NCBI RefSeq assembly: GCF_905147365.1
Contig: NC_056423.1
Span: forward strand, 9,962,501 to 10,026,500
Source: Aricia agestis
Lineage: Eukaryota > Arthropoda > Insecta > Lepidoptera > Lycaenidae
Direction of reading: 5' to 3'
DNA: 64,000 nucleotides
In this document: piece after piece, positions 54,078 through 64,000 of the stretch
Position numbering within the stretch: the stretch's first letter is position 1
Layout: every line of letters begins with the position of its first letter
Notes under the pieces: generated by a model
The model's input: the letters and a program-made list of their open reading frames with translations, nothing else
Databases searched by the model: none
What the model was told of the DNA's origin: nothing
Position numbers and translations under genes: made by a program

Positions 54078-54238
54078 TCCATACTGACATCAGTATCAGT
54101 ATGAATGCGAAAGTGTGTCTGTCTGTCTGCCCGACCTGCTGAACCGATTTTGCTGAAATTTGGTATGGAGATACTTTAAATCACTTGTTATCCGTGATAA
54201 GCGAATTTTGGCGCAACAGAATTGCGGGCGTCATCTAG
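54078..54238 (+). mobile_element. Helitron-like short element, copy
   Basis: A|TCCATACTGACATCAG to GCGGGCGTCATCTAG|T. About 50 bp of the usual middle are missing. Confidence 0.65.
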
Positions 54239-54268
54239 TAACTTTATAAAGGATCAATCTATATATTG

Positions 54269-54325
54269 CTGTCACTGGTATACCGTTTAATATGAATTTT
54301 GAATATATTAAACGGTATACCAGTG
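54269..54325. repeat. Hairpin with CACTGGTATACCGTTTAATA arms
   Basis: CACTGGTATACCGTTTAATAT and its complement surround a 15-bp loop. Possible mini-MITE. Confidence 0.75.
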
Positions 54326-55006
54326 TGACTGCGTTCTTAAGTATATTAAATGAAACGCTACAAATATTTTATACCGGAAAATATGCAGTCAACGGAAAAG
54401 GAACAGTCTACTTCCAGCATTTCTTACATATAGGTACAATTTTTTATTAACCTTCTAAACTTGAAACGCCTATTGACAATAAAATATTGTTTTATCTGCA
54501 AGGTTACAAAAACACATTTTTACTTTTAAACGTATGCTTTTTCCGATCTACTTTAGTAAACATTTAACAACAATAATTTTAAATCCCTCAAAATAATAAT
54601 ATTATATAGATCCATAACATAATTAATCTACTACTAACTTACTTATTTTTAATGGTACAAACAATAGATATGTGCTTAATAAAACAGTTAAAAACATACA
54701 CACAAATTATGATAACCACTTCTTTTGGAGGTCGGTTAAGAGCAAAAAGAGAATAATATTCTCTTTGCTCTTAACCGATTTATTATAATCACTAGAGGTT
54801 GAACAGCGTAATATGTGCTAGACGTAGGCCGTAGCTACGCCGCGCGTTGAAGTCTTTTTTATGGGACATCTCTTTTGTTCGTTATAAGGGCCTTCCCTAC
54901 GGAGATTCCGTAATTTACCGTATTCAAAGCCTTATAAACTCATGATTTGAAAGCTACAAAGCTATAATAAAAATACAGCAATAATCTTATTACCCTCTTT
55001 ACAACT

Positions 55007-55294
55007 ATGATGAATATCCTCTGGAACTTAAATATCGTTTACAAAGAGGCTAGAAATAATTTAATAAAATCAAAAGAAAAAAGAAAATTAGTTTATGATA
55101 AGTATACTAACCCAATAAGTTATAAGAAAAATGATTTAGTTTTATTAAAAAATGAATCAGGTAACAAGTTAAGTTCTTTGTACTCAGGTCCATATAAAGT
55201 AGTTAAGGATAATTCACCAAACGTAGAGATAATTAAAAATGGAAAAAATGAAATTGCACTAAACTTTTTATTGAATAATTTTATTTTTATGTAA
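55007..55294 (+). pseudogene. Ty3/gypsy integrase C-terminal fragment
   Basis: The frame reads NNLIKSKEKRKLVYDKYTNP then YKKNDLVLLKNES and LYSGPYKVVKD, matching the C-terminal end of gypsy-type integrases. Only about 95 codons remain and the reading ends without the rest of pol. It is a dead remnant. Confidence 0.65.
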
Positions 55295-55449
55295 TCATAA
55301 TATTATAACATTGAACCTTAGATAGTAATGTAGCCATATATATATTATTTTTTTTTGTACTTAATTATTATAAAAATGTAATCGTATGTTAAGTACATAT
55401 ACAAAAAAAATGTAACCATGTAACATTTTTTTTTCTTTTGGATGGGTGG

Positions 55450-55565
55450 TGTAGTAGTGTAATAAGAAATATGTACCTCTATATAACCCAATGTCTTATA
55501 TTTTAATAAACAGTCTTATTGCAACTCTCGGTCTTATTACTCCTCTCCTAAACACACCCTACACA
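55450..55565 (+). repeat. Possible short gypsy LTR
   Basis: It starts TG after a purine-rich GGATGGGTGG and ends CTACACA. It has TATATAA and AATAAA inside. Position after the integrase scrap supports an LTR, but the matching 5' LTR is not in this window. Confidence 0.4.
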
Positions 55566-56157
55566 GTATATCAACATTCCTTTTCCCGTTTTAAATTTTC
55601 TATTTTTGTTCATTAGTTGTAAAGTTAAACCAGTTTATTAGAATTCAAGCATACGTTCAGCATCTCCTTAGTATTTACAAATTACTTTTATTTGAAACAC
55701 ACGCCAATAGATCGACAGTATCATAAACTACATATTCCCCGTTTTAATTTTTTAAGGACAATTTTGAACTAAGATAAGTAAAAAAGTAGGGTTTTGGTGC
55801 GATCTCGGCAACGCGGCAAATGTATGGTCAAGGTCGTTTGCTCGGGGGACGGCATTAAGATCTTTTAAACTTTATAATGGATTCGAATGCAATCTGGTAT
55901 GCTAGTAGTTCGAGCAATACTTTTACACATAAGCTACTTTTTGTATGTTGCATCGATATTAACAACGCCAGATAAGTCGTCATTGCCAAGTGCCACGACG
56001 CGTTGTGGTCGAGTAGCATATCAGCCACGACACGCATTTCGCTATTTGGTATTTCTGCAATTGCCAGAACGTGTTGTAGCCGTTTTCATTAGGGCCACAA
56101 CGCGAATTTCGCGTTGTGGGCATAATATTACTGTTACCACAACGGGTGTGACCTGTT

Positions 56158-56440
56158 TCTTTTTTTTAATGAAATAAGGAGGCAAACGAGCAAACGGGTC
56201 ACCTGATGAACACTCGCGGCATCAAAAGAGCTACAGGTGCGTTGCCGGCCTTTTAAGAGGGAATAGAGTAATAGGGAAGGATAGGGATGGGAAGGGAAGG
56301 GAATAGGGAAGGGTAGGGAAGGGAATAGGGTAGGGGATTGGGCTTCCGGTAATTCACTCACTCCGGTTTTCTGTGAGCCCGTGGTATTTTTCCGGTTGAG
56401 CCAGCCCATTCGTGCCGAAGCATGGCTCTCCCACGTCTAA
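56158..56440. mobile_element. LINE 3' tail repeat
   Basis: AAATAAGGAGGCAAACGAGC, CTACAGGTGCGTTGCCGGCC and GGGATTGGGCTTCCGGTAA. Same family at 33863, 59321 and 60045. Confidence 0.55.
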
Positions 56441-56505
56441 AACCCTTTTTCTCCGCTCACTGAGTGTTTTCGGTCTTTGAGCGTAACATAATATATATAA
56501 TCTAA

Positions 56506-56659
56506 TCTATAATATAAAAATGAGTCGCTGAATGTGTTGCTAAGCGCAAAACTCGAGAACGGCTGAACGGATTGGGCTAATTTTAGTCTTAAAATATTCG
56601 TAGAAGTCCAGGGAAGGTTTTAAAGTGACCTGTGACACGAAGTTCACCGGGACAGCTAG
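56506..56659 (+). mobile_element. Helitron-like repeat, TCTATAATATAAAAATGAG form
   Basis: A|TCTATAATATAAAAATGAG to ACCGGGACAGCTAG|T, with GAACGGCTGAACGGATTGG in the middle. Both ends are present. Confidence 0.6.
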
Positions 56660-57491
56660 TATTATAATATAATTAAGTTTAAGACCTTGCTATATGCTAT
56701 TCTGATAAGCGATAAATAAATATAATAAAGGATTCCAAATACATCTTCCTTCAACATAGAACAGAGTGTTCGGATATACAAGTCCGGGTAAAACATGAAA
56801 AGACAAAATGTATGATCCCTCTATTTTATTTCCTTAAACTATTTAAGTTAATACTGATGCTATACAATACTTATTCTAACTGAACCGGACTTTGAAAGAC
56901 TATGTAAATCTTTTAAAATTATGGCACTCATTCAGAATTATTTTTAATTCCAGGTCGCAACGGTATTATAATAGCCCTATATTTTGTTTTACTAATTTGT
57001 TTATTTAAGCTTAATTTAGACGAATTTAAACAGAAAATTTCCTTTTCGACCTAAAATGACTAGATATTCTTGTGTGTCTAAAACTTAATAAAGTGATTGA
57101 CATATAATTTTTTCAAATCTTAATTTAATTACAGTTGGGTAATTAATATTCATCTCTGTGTGGCAGTTACACAATTTAAGAAAACTTTCCTGCATTTCCA
57201 CATATTTTAAAAACAATGTTTTAAACCCAAATAAAACGAATGACTTCTGTTTAAATTCGTCTAAACATCATAATTAAAACTATCCGTTCTGCACAATATA
57301 TACATAATAAAGAATAAATGATCCAAGCCACAAAGCTTGTTCCTAAAATATGTCACACAAAATTTTATGTTATGAGGGTTAGCTTCTCGCCTCATGGTTT
57401 GAATCATAGTGCATTACACTCGCAAGATATTCAATATTTTTGGACAATCAATCACAATCAATTCTGCAGAACGGATAGGTATAGTTGTTGT

Positions 57492-59080
57492 TTAATGATA
57501 AGCAGGGGCGGCTTTAACAGCCCCGAGGGGCACCCTGTGGACGACGGCGTTGAAGCCGTTGTGTGGGTCGGCGGTGTACTCCACGGTGCGCTTGGTGCCG
57601 TCGGGGTCGACCACGGAGTAGGCGCCCTGGACCACGTCGCCCGAGCGAGTCTCGTGCTGGGCTTTGGAGTCTCCTGCAATTTCGTAAATAAATAATATAT
57701 TGGCCTCTTATAATAACACCTGAAGATGATTAATTTCGAAACCGGTCGGGTAATATGTTAATAATTTCTTAATAAAGTGGAAAAAGTGCACACAAATTGT
57801 GTTTTATTAGTGTCCAACATGCATTTCCACCAAGAACCAACGGTACAATCAATTACATACTCTTAGTATAAGTTAAAGAGCTGCAACAGTCTTCCAGGAG
57901 AAATGCCAAAGAAAATATTGGCCAAGAAAAATATCAATTTTTTGCCATATACATATTATTTTTGTTCCAGCATAACGTCTTAATTACTGGTCCCATTTAA
58001 ATTATGAGATATTAAGTTTATTACTTTTGATAATTTAAATTATACCCTTTTGACTCAAAAAATCGCAGTCATCATATCTGTTAAGTCTTTTAAACTTACT
58101 ATAGCATATTATAACATTTAAAAGAATAAAAATTACATGTTCACTTACCAGTAAGAGCATCTTGAATATCATAAGCGTAAGAGTACTGAGGGTTGGGGTC
58201 AAAATCCTCCACAGGCAGAGCATGCCCTGGGACCACGGGATGGGGTAAGACCGGTGCCCCTAAATGGGGTACCCCGAGTGGTCCTAGCCCTAGCGACGCC
58301 ACTGGCGCCACAGGCATAGCGACCGCTGACTCTCTACACACCATTATCACCAATGCGATGATAAAAATCTGGAAAAATATAAACAGCCAAATATAGAATC
58401 TCCTCCTATTTTGGAAGTCGGTTAAAAATTATAAAAAAAAGATTATTCCCGTCACCTCCCTAGCACTGAAATGCCAATCTTGCTGCAGTAATCGAACATT
58501 TTACACGATAAATACTATTCATTGTCATTTTTCTGGATTTCAAATATTTTCAAATTTCATACGAATCAGCAGTTCAAGCGTAACTTTAGTCTTCATGACT
58601 TAAGTTACGCACAAATAGACAGACACACCTATTTATTCTTAGGGTTCCGTACCCAAAGGGTAATAACGGGACTCTATTACTAAAACATCGATGTCTGTCT
58701 GTCCGTCTGTCTGTCTCCAGGCTGTAACTCAAGAATGGTAGTAGCTAGAGAGTTGAAATTTTCACAGATTGTGTATTTCGGTTGCCGCTATAACAACAAA
58801 TACTAAAAACAAAATAAAATAAAAATTCAAGGAGGGCTCCCATACAACAAACGTAATTTTTTGGCCTTTCTTACTCGTAATCAATAATGCAGGCAACTGC
58901 TATATTTGAATAAAATAAAAATTTAAGGGGAGCTGCCGTACAAAATCAGTTTTTTGGCCTGTTTTTCATTTTTTCCTCTATAACGGTACGGAACCCTTCG
59001 TGCGCGAGTCCGACTCGCACTTGGCCGATTATTTATATTTTATGAATCAATAGCAGTTGAAACTCGAATATTACCTTCAT
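57492..59080 (-). CDS. CPR-j: three-exon RR-2 cuticular protein, 135 aa
   Basis: Exons are 59075-59080 (ATG AAG, donor GTAATA), 58149-58368 (acceptor TTTTCCAG, donor GTAAGT) and 57492-57673 (acceptor ATTGCAG). Intron 1 is 706 bp, phase 0. Intron 2 is 475 bp, phase 1, and cuts the RR-2 core at TG|D, unlike any other gene here. The start is MKIFIIALVIMVCRESAVA. The segment up to VEDFDPNPQYSYAYDIQDAL is Leu/Gly/Pro-rich (LGLGPLGVPHLGAPVLPHPV). The core continues DSKAQHETRSGDVVQGAYSV, DPDGTKRTVEYTAD, NGFNAVVHRVPLG. The protein ends abruptly at KAAPAYH, with no repeat tail. Exon 3 DNA is nearly the same as the matching part of CPR-e/f/h, while exon 2 is not, so the gene looks mosaic. No AATAAA was found close after the stop. 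Confidence 0.85.
58640..59027 (+). repeat. GGGTTCCGTACCC interspersed repeat in CPR-j intron 1
   Basis: Near full-length copy from TAGGGTTCCGTACCCAAAGG to GTCCGACTCGCACTTGGCCG. It ends about 45 bp from the CPR-j exon 1 donor. Confidence 0.65.
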
Positions 59081-59127
59081 TGTGGATGCCCAGCCGAAGA
59101 GCTTGTGAGAGCCCTAGGGCCCGAGAG

Positions 59128-59137
59128 CTTTTATATA
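59128..59137 (-). promoter_or_regulatory. TATA box of CPR-j
   Basis: TATATAAAAG on minus, 57 bp before the ATG at 59080. Confidence 0.65.
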
Positions 59138-59279
59138 GCCCTACCAAGCCCTATCTATTGTCCACACATGTCTATTATAATAAGAAAAGCCATGTTCTTG
59201 TCAGAGCTTTGTCGGTCACTTGAATTATTTATATTGTCCGACCTATTGTCTAACAATTATAATTTACGACCATGATTTA

Positions 59280-60840
59280 GGAGTAGAGTTTTAGAATTTT
59301 TGACCTTATTTATTTAAATAAATAAAATGGAAAGCAACTTCCGTCGCCCAGGGACACTCGTAGCATCAGAAGAGCTGCAAGTGCGTTGCCGGCATTTTAA
59401 GAGGGAATAGGGTAATAGACCCGACACCACCCCGCTACTCGGGGGCCGCGATGCGCAGGAACACCTTGCGCATCATGGCTCTCTAGGACTCGGTGCAATG
59501 AGCTTCGGTGTCCCCACACCACCGCCCCGAGTACCCGTCCTAGTTCTCCCTAGGAGAACTATAGGAAGAAAGTATCCCAGTTAACTTTCTAAAGTTTTTT
59601 TAGTATCAGAATCGAACCCAATGCAGAATCTATATCATTCTCTCTACTCAGCCTGTGCCCTCTAGTTAATATCTACAGTAATATTAGTACCTACACCATA
59701 TGTGGGTTACGTAACGTTAAAGAAAATGTCAAGAGTCGATATTATCACGAACTGATATTAATTGTACAGTAAGTTCAGAGATATTTTACTTGTGTTAACT
59801 GTTAAGACCTTTATTACCTCTGCATAAGACTTACTCTAAGGTAAAATATGTCTGAACAGAGCAAGCTGCAGTAGGTCACAGCTGCCTTATCACTCATGAT
59901 GTATTTCGTATAAAATCCTACTGTGCTATGTTAAGCTATTAATTACACATGATGTGATTAGTTATAATATGGTAATTATGTTACGTTAAGTAATATTACA
60001 GTAGGTTCTTTTATATGATTTTTAATAATTTATTATTTACGATCGAGCAAACGGGTCACCTGATAGAAAGCAACTTTCGTCGCCCATGGACACTCGCAGT
60101 ATCAGAAGAGCTGCAGGTGCATTGCCGGCATTTTAAGAGGGAATACGGACTAGGGTGATAGGGGAAGGTAGGGATGGGAAGGGAAAAGAATAGGGGAGGG
60201 TAGGGAAGGGGATTGGGCCGGCTTTTTAAGAGGGAATACGGACTAGAGTAATAGGGGAGGGTAGGGAAGGGGATTGGGCCTCCGGTAAACTCACTCACTC
60301 GGCAAAACACAGTGCAAGCGCTGTTTCACGCCGGTTTTCTGTGAGAACGTGGTACTTATTTCTCCGGTTGAGCCGGCGCATTCATACCGAAACATGGCTC
60401 TCCCACGTCTAAATATTAAAAAAATATTATTAAAGATAAATAGGTGGTTTCTTTCATAGACATAATATAAATATATTATGTCTATGGTTTCTTTAATAAA
60501 TTATCTTATACGTTTAAAAAATAATAGAGTCAGCTGGTAGGGACAGAATATATTGCTATTTAAAAGTTACAGTCACTTTAAATTATTCTCCTTCGTGATT
60601 TTTGGAACCTTCTTGTATTACCCTCTCCATTCATGATTATCTTCAGTTGTAGCTTATCGAAAATTAAGAATAACTAATTTGATATTTTTATTTCCAATTT
60701 ATAAAATATATTATAGCAAGAAAAAGAATTTTCAACAACCATCGATATTATTCCAATGCAGATAGAATCTTGTTCTTAAAAAAAAAAAGCTGTCAAAATT
60801 TATTCCTCGTCTGTGGCAAAACAAGAAACGTCATTTCGTC
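59280..60840. other. CPR-j upstream region, LINE tails, no gene
   Basis: Two LINE-tail repeats (59321-59420 and 60045-60410, the second with an internal duplication of GGGAATACGGACTAG). A GC-rich unassigned stretch lies at 59440-59560 and a 15-bp perfect hairpin with a 2-nt loop at 60456-60487 (CATAGACATAATATA). A degenerate GGGTAGGGAAGGG purine run is at 60165-60265. Confidence 0.55.
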
Positions 60841-61058
60841 AGTCGTTGACAGTGTTGCCAATTTAGCATATTTTATGCTAAATTTGGCATATTTTTACGC
60901 TGTTTAGCATATTTATTTGTTGTTTAGCATATAGCATATTTTTTAGCATATAATTATTTAATAAAAATTTACCATGAAACGAGCGATCCGATTCAATTAC
61001 TAAGCGTGTGTTATAAAACAGAGTAATAATTACTCTGAAAAGAGTATTTATTACTCAT

Positions 61059-61136
61059 TTATTATCACTACCACATTCTAACGCCGAAATTGAACGCGTT
61101 TTCAGCCAATTGAATGTAGTTAAAACTTCGCTACCG
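61059..61136 (+). pseudogene. hAT transposase dimerisation-domain fragment
   Basis: The SNAEIERVFSQLN core is the most conserved stretch of hAT transposases. About 26 codons are readable before similarity is lost. Confidence 0.7.
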
Positions 61137-61276
61137 CTTGTCAGTAAAAACTTTAAATGCTATTTTTAAATACATTAAATTCGGCCTAAAGAGGACAAGG
61201 AAATGCTGTTATTCTTACCAAGGAGAGTAATTATAGTTTGGACAATGAATCTTCTATTAAGTATAATATGTTTACA

Positions 61277-62070
61277 CAGTGCCGTAAATAGGGCGGTGCC
61301 ACCGGTGCCCAGGCACAGGGCGTAGACTCTGGGGGGGCGCAAGAATGGTTAGATTCTTATTTTTTCGAATTGCTCCCGACAAGTACTTCCCGCTGCGCCC
61401 AATGATGAAATACTCAAACCAGATATGTTACTACCGCGCGCGTTGTGAACCTTCAAATACGGCCCAATTGGGCCGTCTGTTGTTTAGTCTGAATCGAGCG
61501 CAGTCACGAACTTGCCGCGTCTTGTCTTACCTAAATAAATTGAAAATTACGTCGTGCGTGTTTCGAAAATGTACCAATTATAACTCGAAAGTAAACAAAA
61601 CACATGGAATCTCTTACCACATGTCTTGATTGCAATAATACCTCGACTATTTACATTTTCAATTATTTTTTCGAACAATCTGGAAAAAACCTAATTTTCG
61701 TCATAGCTCAGGCGAAGAAAGAGACAGCGATATGATTCGACGTTTAAAAATAGAACTGTCTCTTTTATGTAAATGGTTTTTCGTATCTTTTGTTTCACTT
61801 ATCTGTCAAATTTGTCAATGTCTGCAATTTAGAATTTAAAAATTGTTCGGAAGAGATTTAAGCCGGAAAATAGTATGGACGTAACATATCTGTATAAGTA
61901 GAACATCATTGGCTGCGCCCCAGAGATGTTTTCCAATGTAGTAAAAAAAATATATCCACAGCCGACCATATTATAATTTATAACCTTCACCTTTTTGGAA
62001 GTCAGTGAAAAAACAAGGGTGCAGTTGTATAAGCTCGCACAGGGCGCAAAAAAGGCTATTTACGGCACTG
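61277..62070. mobile_element. Nested hAT MITE with perfect 8-bp duplication
   Basis: TGTTTACA flanks both sides (61269-61276 and 62071-62078). Ends CAGTGCCGTAAATAG and CTATTTACGGCACTG are perfect 15-bp inverted repeats. The 794-bp interior has a GGTGCCACCGGTGCCCAGGC stretch and no convincing coding frame. Confidence 0.85.
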
Positions 62071-62441
62071 TGTTTACATGTACATCAACAGTATCAGCTA
62101 TCGATGAAGAACAAGATATTAATATTTTGTTACATAAAAAAAAACATAAAAATAAATTGAGATTTTGTTGATTATTAAAGATTTAAAATTAAATAATGCT
62201 TTATTAGACCTTGAAAAGTTTTAGCATAATTTTATAGCAATTGGCATAATTTTGGCAAAATTTTAACAGCAGTTTAGCATATTTTGTATGAGTCGTGTTG
62301 GCAACACTGATCGTTGAGTCGTCTTTTTCGTATCTCTTCTTAGTCTGTGTCTTTTTCCAATGATTGTATAAAATCAAACACAGGTCCTTTGTTATGTATA
62401 CCAAACAGAAAATATTTACAATTTGTTAAGTTTACGCTAAA

Positions 62442-62560
62442 ATGGCTGATTTCGATGCAATATACCCGGAGGAGCCGGAGCCCGAGGAGAATATAGAGGA
62501 GACTCATGTGACGTTAGTGCCTGACCCTATCATCGTCCGCGGGGCTGGGAATATGACAGT
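62442..62560 (+). CDS. CHIC: CHIC-family protein, first exon (partial)
   Basis: First coding exon of a CHIC1/2 homolog, the cysteine-rich hydrophobic proteins attached by palmitoylation to vesicle and plasma membranes. The exon encodes MADFDAIYPEEPEPEENIEE then THVTLVPDPIIVRGAGNMTV. The MADFD-x-IY start, acidic run and PDPxxVRGxGxxTV motif match the family N-terminus. It ends ACA GT|GTAAGT (phase 2). Reading on would give a stop at once, so the donor is required. The start has AAAATGG context. The Cys-rich hydrophobic part must lie in later exons beyond 64000; I find no second exon in the remaining 1.4 kb. Confidence 0.78.
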
Positions 62561-64000
62561 GTAAGTTTTACTTTTTATCAGCTGTTTACTCAATTAATAA
62601 TACTTTATTGTTAGTGCCACCATAAAAAGGACCTTTGTACTGAGTTTCTAGAAGTTCTGTAGCAGGAACTTTTACTAGTATCCTTGGCAGAAACATTGAG
62701 ATTTGAGACTTGTCAGGATTTCACAATACTCTTTGTTTTTTTAGTCAGTTTTATGAGTTTATTTTCTTTTTAAACTTCCTCTTTACCGAATAAAGGTATA
62801 TAGTTTAATTGTGTGTTTACTCATACAAAACAGGTTTTGATATCACTTGGTTATGTAAAATGGCTCACTTTTCAATTTTACATAAGTAGCTCATAGTGTG
62901 CAAAAAAATTATGCAAAACTTGATAATAGTTAAGTGGCCCTAATAATAACGATGTCCTAAATGGTAATATGTTTTAAGTAAATAACAAAACAATGTTAGT
63001 TATTATCATGTTTTTTTTTTATGAATGTTACACTAAAAACTTTGCCACTAGTAGCTAGCTAAATATTCTACACAAATCATAGTTTTAAAGTATTTATTGA
63101 GAATTTTTAGGGTTCCGTACCCAAAGGGTAATAACGGGACTCTATTACTAAATTATTGACTAATCTCCTTAAAATAACTAAATGATTTCAATAAATCATC
63201 TATTCTTTTGCATAAACAAAAAAATATATGTGCACAAAAAGAATTATTATATTTTTTTTCAAAGCACTCAATAATAGTAATACATTTATTGGCATAGTTA
63301 TTCTACAAAGGTCAGCATCAGTTCAGTAGTTTGTTATTCTGTCTCTAATGAGGTTATCAGACAGCATAGTGAAGTTGGTCACATGTTTACAGATATACTA
63401 TGTATTAACTAGAATAAACAATAATTAATAGCCACTTAAAATACCTTCCTTATTTTTAAATACAAACAATAACAGTTTATTGCACACCAAAGAAAATACA
63501 AAATTAAACAATCTATATATATAAAACTCAAAGGTGACTGACTGACTGATTGACATAGTGAACTATCGACACACAGCCCAAACCACTGGACGGTTCGGGT
63601 TGAACTTTTGCCTGCAGGTAGATGTTATGACCTAGGCATCCGCTAAGAAAGGATTTTGATAAATTCCAACCCCAAGGGGTTCAAATAGGGGATGAAAGTT
63701 TGTATATAATAATACTTTTTTTTTTCTCAATTTTTTAACGAGGCTTAAAAATGCACTTGGCATCTATGCCAGCCTCATAGTATTATTCAAAATTATTAAA
63801 AATTAAACTATGCGACCCTTCATTGACAATAAATAAAATATTATTAAAGTGCGGGCCTCTTGCGAAAGAGGCGACGCCAAAATTCGAATCGAATTTTGGC
63901 GTCGCCTCTTTTTTCTGTAATAAATTATTTCTAAATATTGAGTGCTATTTGTACTATAGTAAGAATTTATAAAATTTTAGTCTAATGTAGATAAAATACT
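62561..64000 (+). other. CHIC intron 1 (open-ended)
   Basis: AT-rich intron with a scrap of the GGGTTCCGTA repeat (63108-63155), a Helitron-like head (63512 onward, TCTATATATATAAAACTCA), and a perfect hairpin (63865-63911). No exon recognised. Confidence 0.55.
63855..63911. repeat. Overlapping hairpins in CHIC intron 1
   Basis: A 22-bp perfect stem (63865-63886 with 63890-63911, starting AAAGAGGCGACGCC) has loop AAT. The AAAGAGGC at its base can instead pair with GCCTCTT at 63855-63861 around GCG. Confidence 0.85.

Larger units (their letters stand above)
52620..57480. other. CPR-i to CPR-j interval, no host gene
   Basis: Contains Helitron-like copies (52739-52931, 54078-54238, 56506-56659), a repeat shared with 917-1000 (53329-53402), hairpins (54269-54325, about 54731-54779), a gypsy remnant with a short LTR (about 55007-55565), inverted repeats built of CACAACGCG (about 55985-56150), a LINE tail (56158-56440), and an inverted repeat with TTAGACGAATTTAAACAGAA arms (about 57014-57268). 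Confidence 0.6.
60850..62309 (+). mobile_element. hAT element with transposase remnant
   Basis: The termini are CAGTGTTGCCAA and TTGGCAACACTG. Flanks GTCGTTGA (60842-60849) and ATCGTTGA (62310-62317) form an 8-bp duplication with one change. TTTAGCATATTTT-like motifs recur near both ends, as subterminal repeats do. At about 61059-61130 a plus frame reads LLSLPHSNAEIERVFSQLNV then VKTS, matching the hAT C-terminal dimerisation region. The rest of the transposase is gone. A second hAT element (61277-62070) is inserted in it. Confidence 0.75.

Overview
This is a eukaryotic nuclear window, almost certainly from a moth or butterfly (Lepidoptera). The evidence is an RR-2 cuticular-protein gene cluster with tiny first exons, GT-AG introns, AATAAA signals, AT-rich DNA between genes, and a dense load of short transposon families with lepidopteran character (Helitron-like elements ending in CTAG, tRNA-headed SINEs, fold-back MITEs, LINE tails). 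There are no operons, CRISPR arrays or prokaryotic signals.

Genes. Ten RR-2 chitin-binding cuticular protein genes span 4.3-59.1 kb, named CPR-a to CPR-j here. Plus strand: a (4324-5374), b (10298-11824), c (14032-16012), e (32023-33231). Minus strand: d (21242-24733), f (35826-36695), g (37436-39470), h (43963-45635), i (52010-52531), j (57492-59080). Nine of the ten have a first coding exon of only 2-4 codons, a phase-0 intron, and a TATA box 45-75 bp upstream of the ATG. These micro-exons were found by matching TATA, ATG and donor to the downstream acceptor. CPR-i has no such intron. CPR-j has an extra intron inside the RR domain. CPR-e and CPR-f encode identical 187-residue proteins and lie in the arms of a 3.7 kb palindrome. 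The proteins would be secreted by epidermal cells and bind chitin in hard cuticle.

Three unrelated genes interrupt or flank the cluster. One is a single-exon TTC25/ODAD4-type outer-dynein-arm docking protein (18705-20486, minus). One is a two-exon divergent cytochrome c oxidase subunit 5B (48065-49988, plus). The third is the first exon of a CHIC-family cysteine-rich hydrophobic protein (62442-62560, plus) that runs off the window.

Rest of the window. DNA between genes and in introns is mostly transposon debris. It includes hAT elements with 8-bp target duplications (one nested in another, the older with a transposase remnant), a P-superfamily-like element with a THAP fragment, a family with 7-bp target duplications, a four-copy fold-back MITE, a TTAA-flanked piggyBac-like MITE, Helitron-like elements, LINE and gypsy remnants, and several perfect short hairpins with 0-4 nt loops. 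No single new multi-gene system is visible. The points most worth following are the palindrome and gene-conversion history of CPR-e/f, the mosaic CPR-j, the divergent COX5B, the 7-bp-TSD transposon family and the unexplained perfect hairpins.
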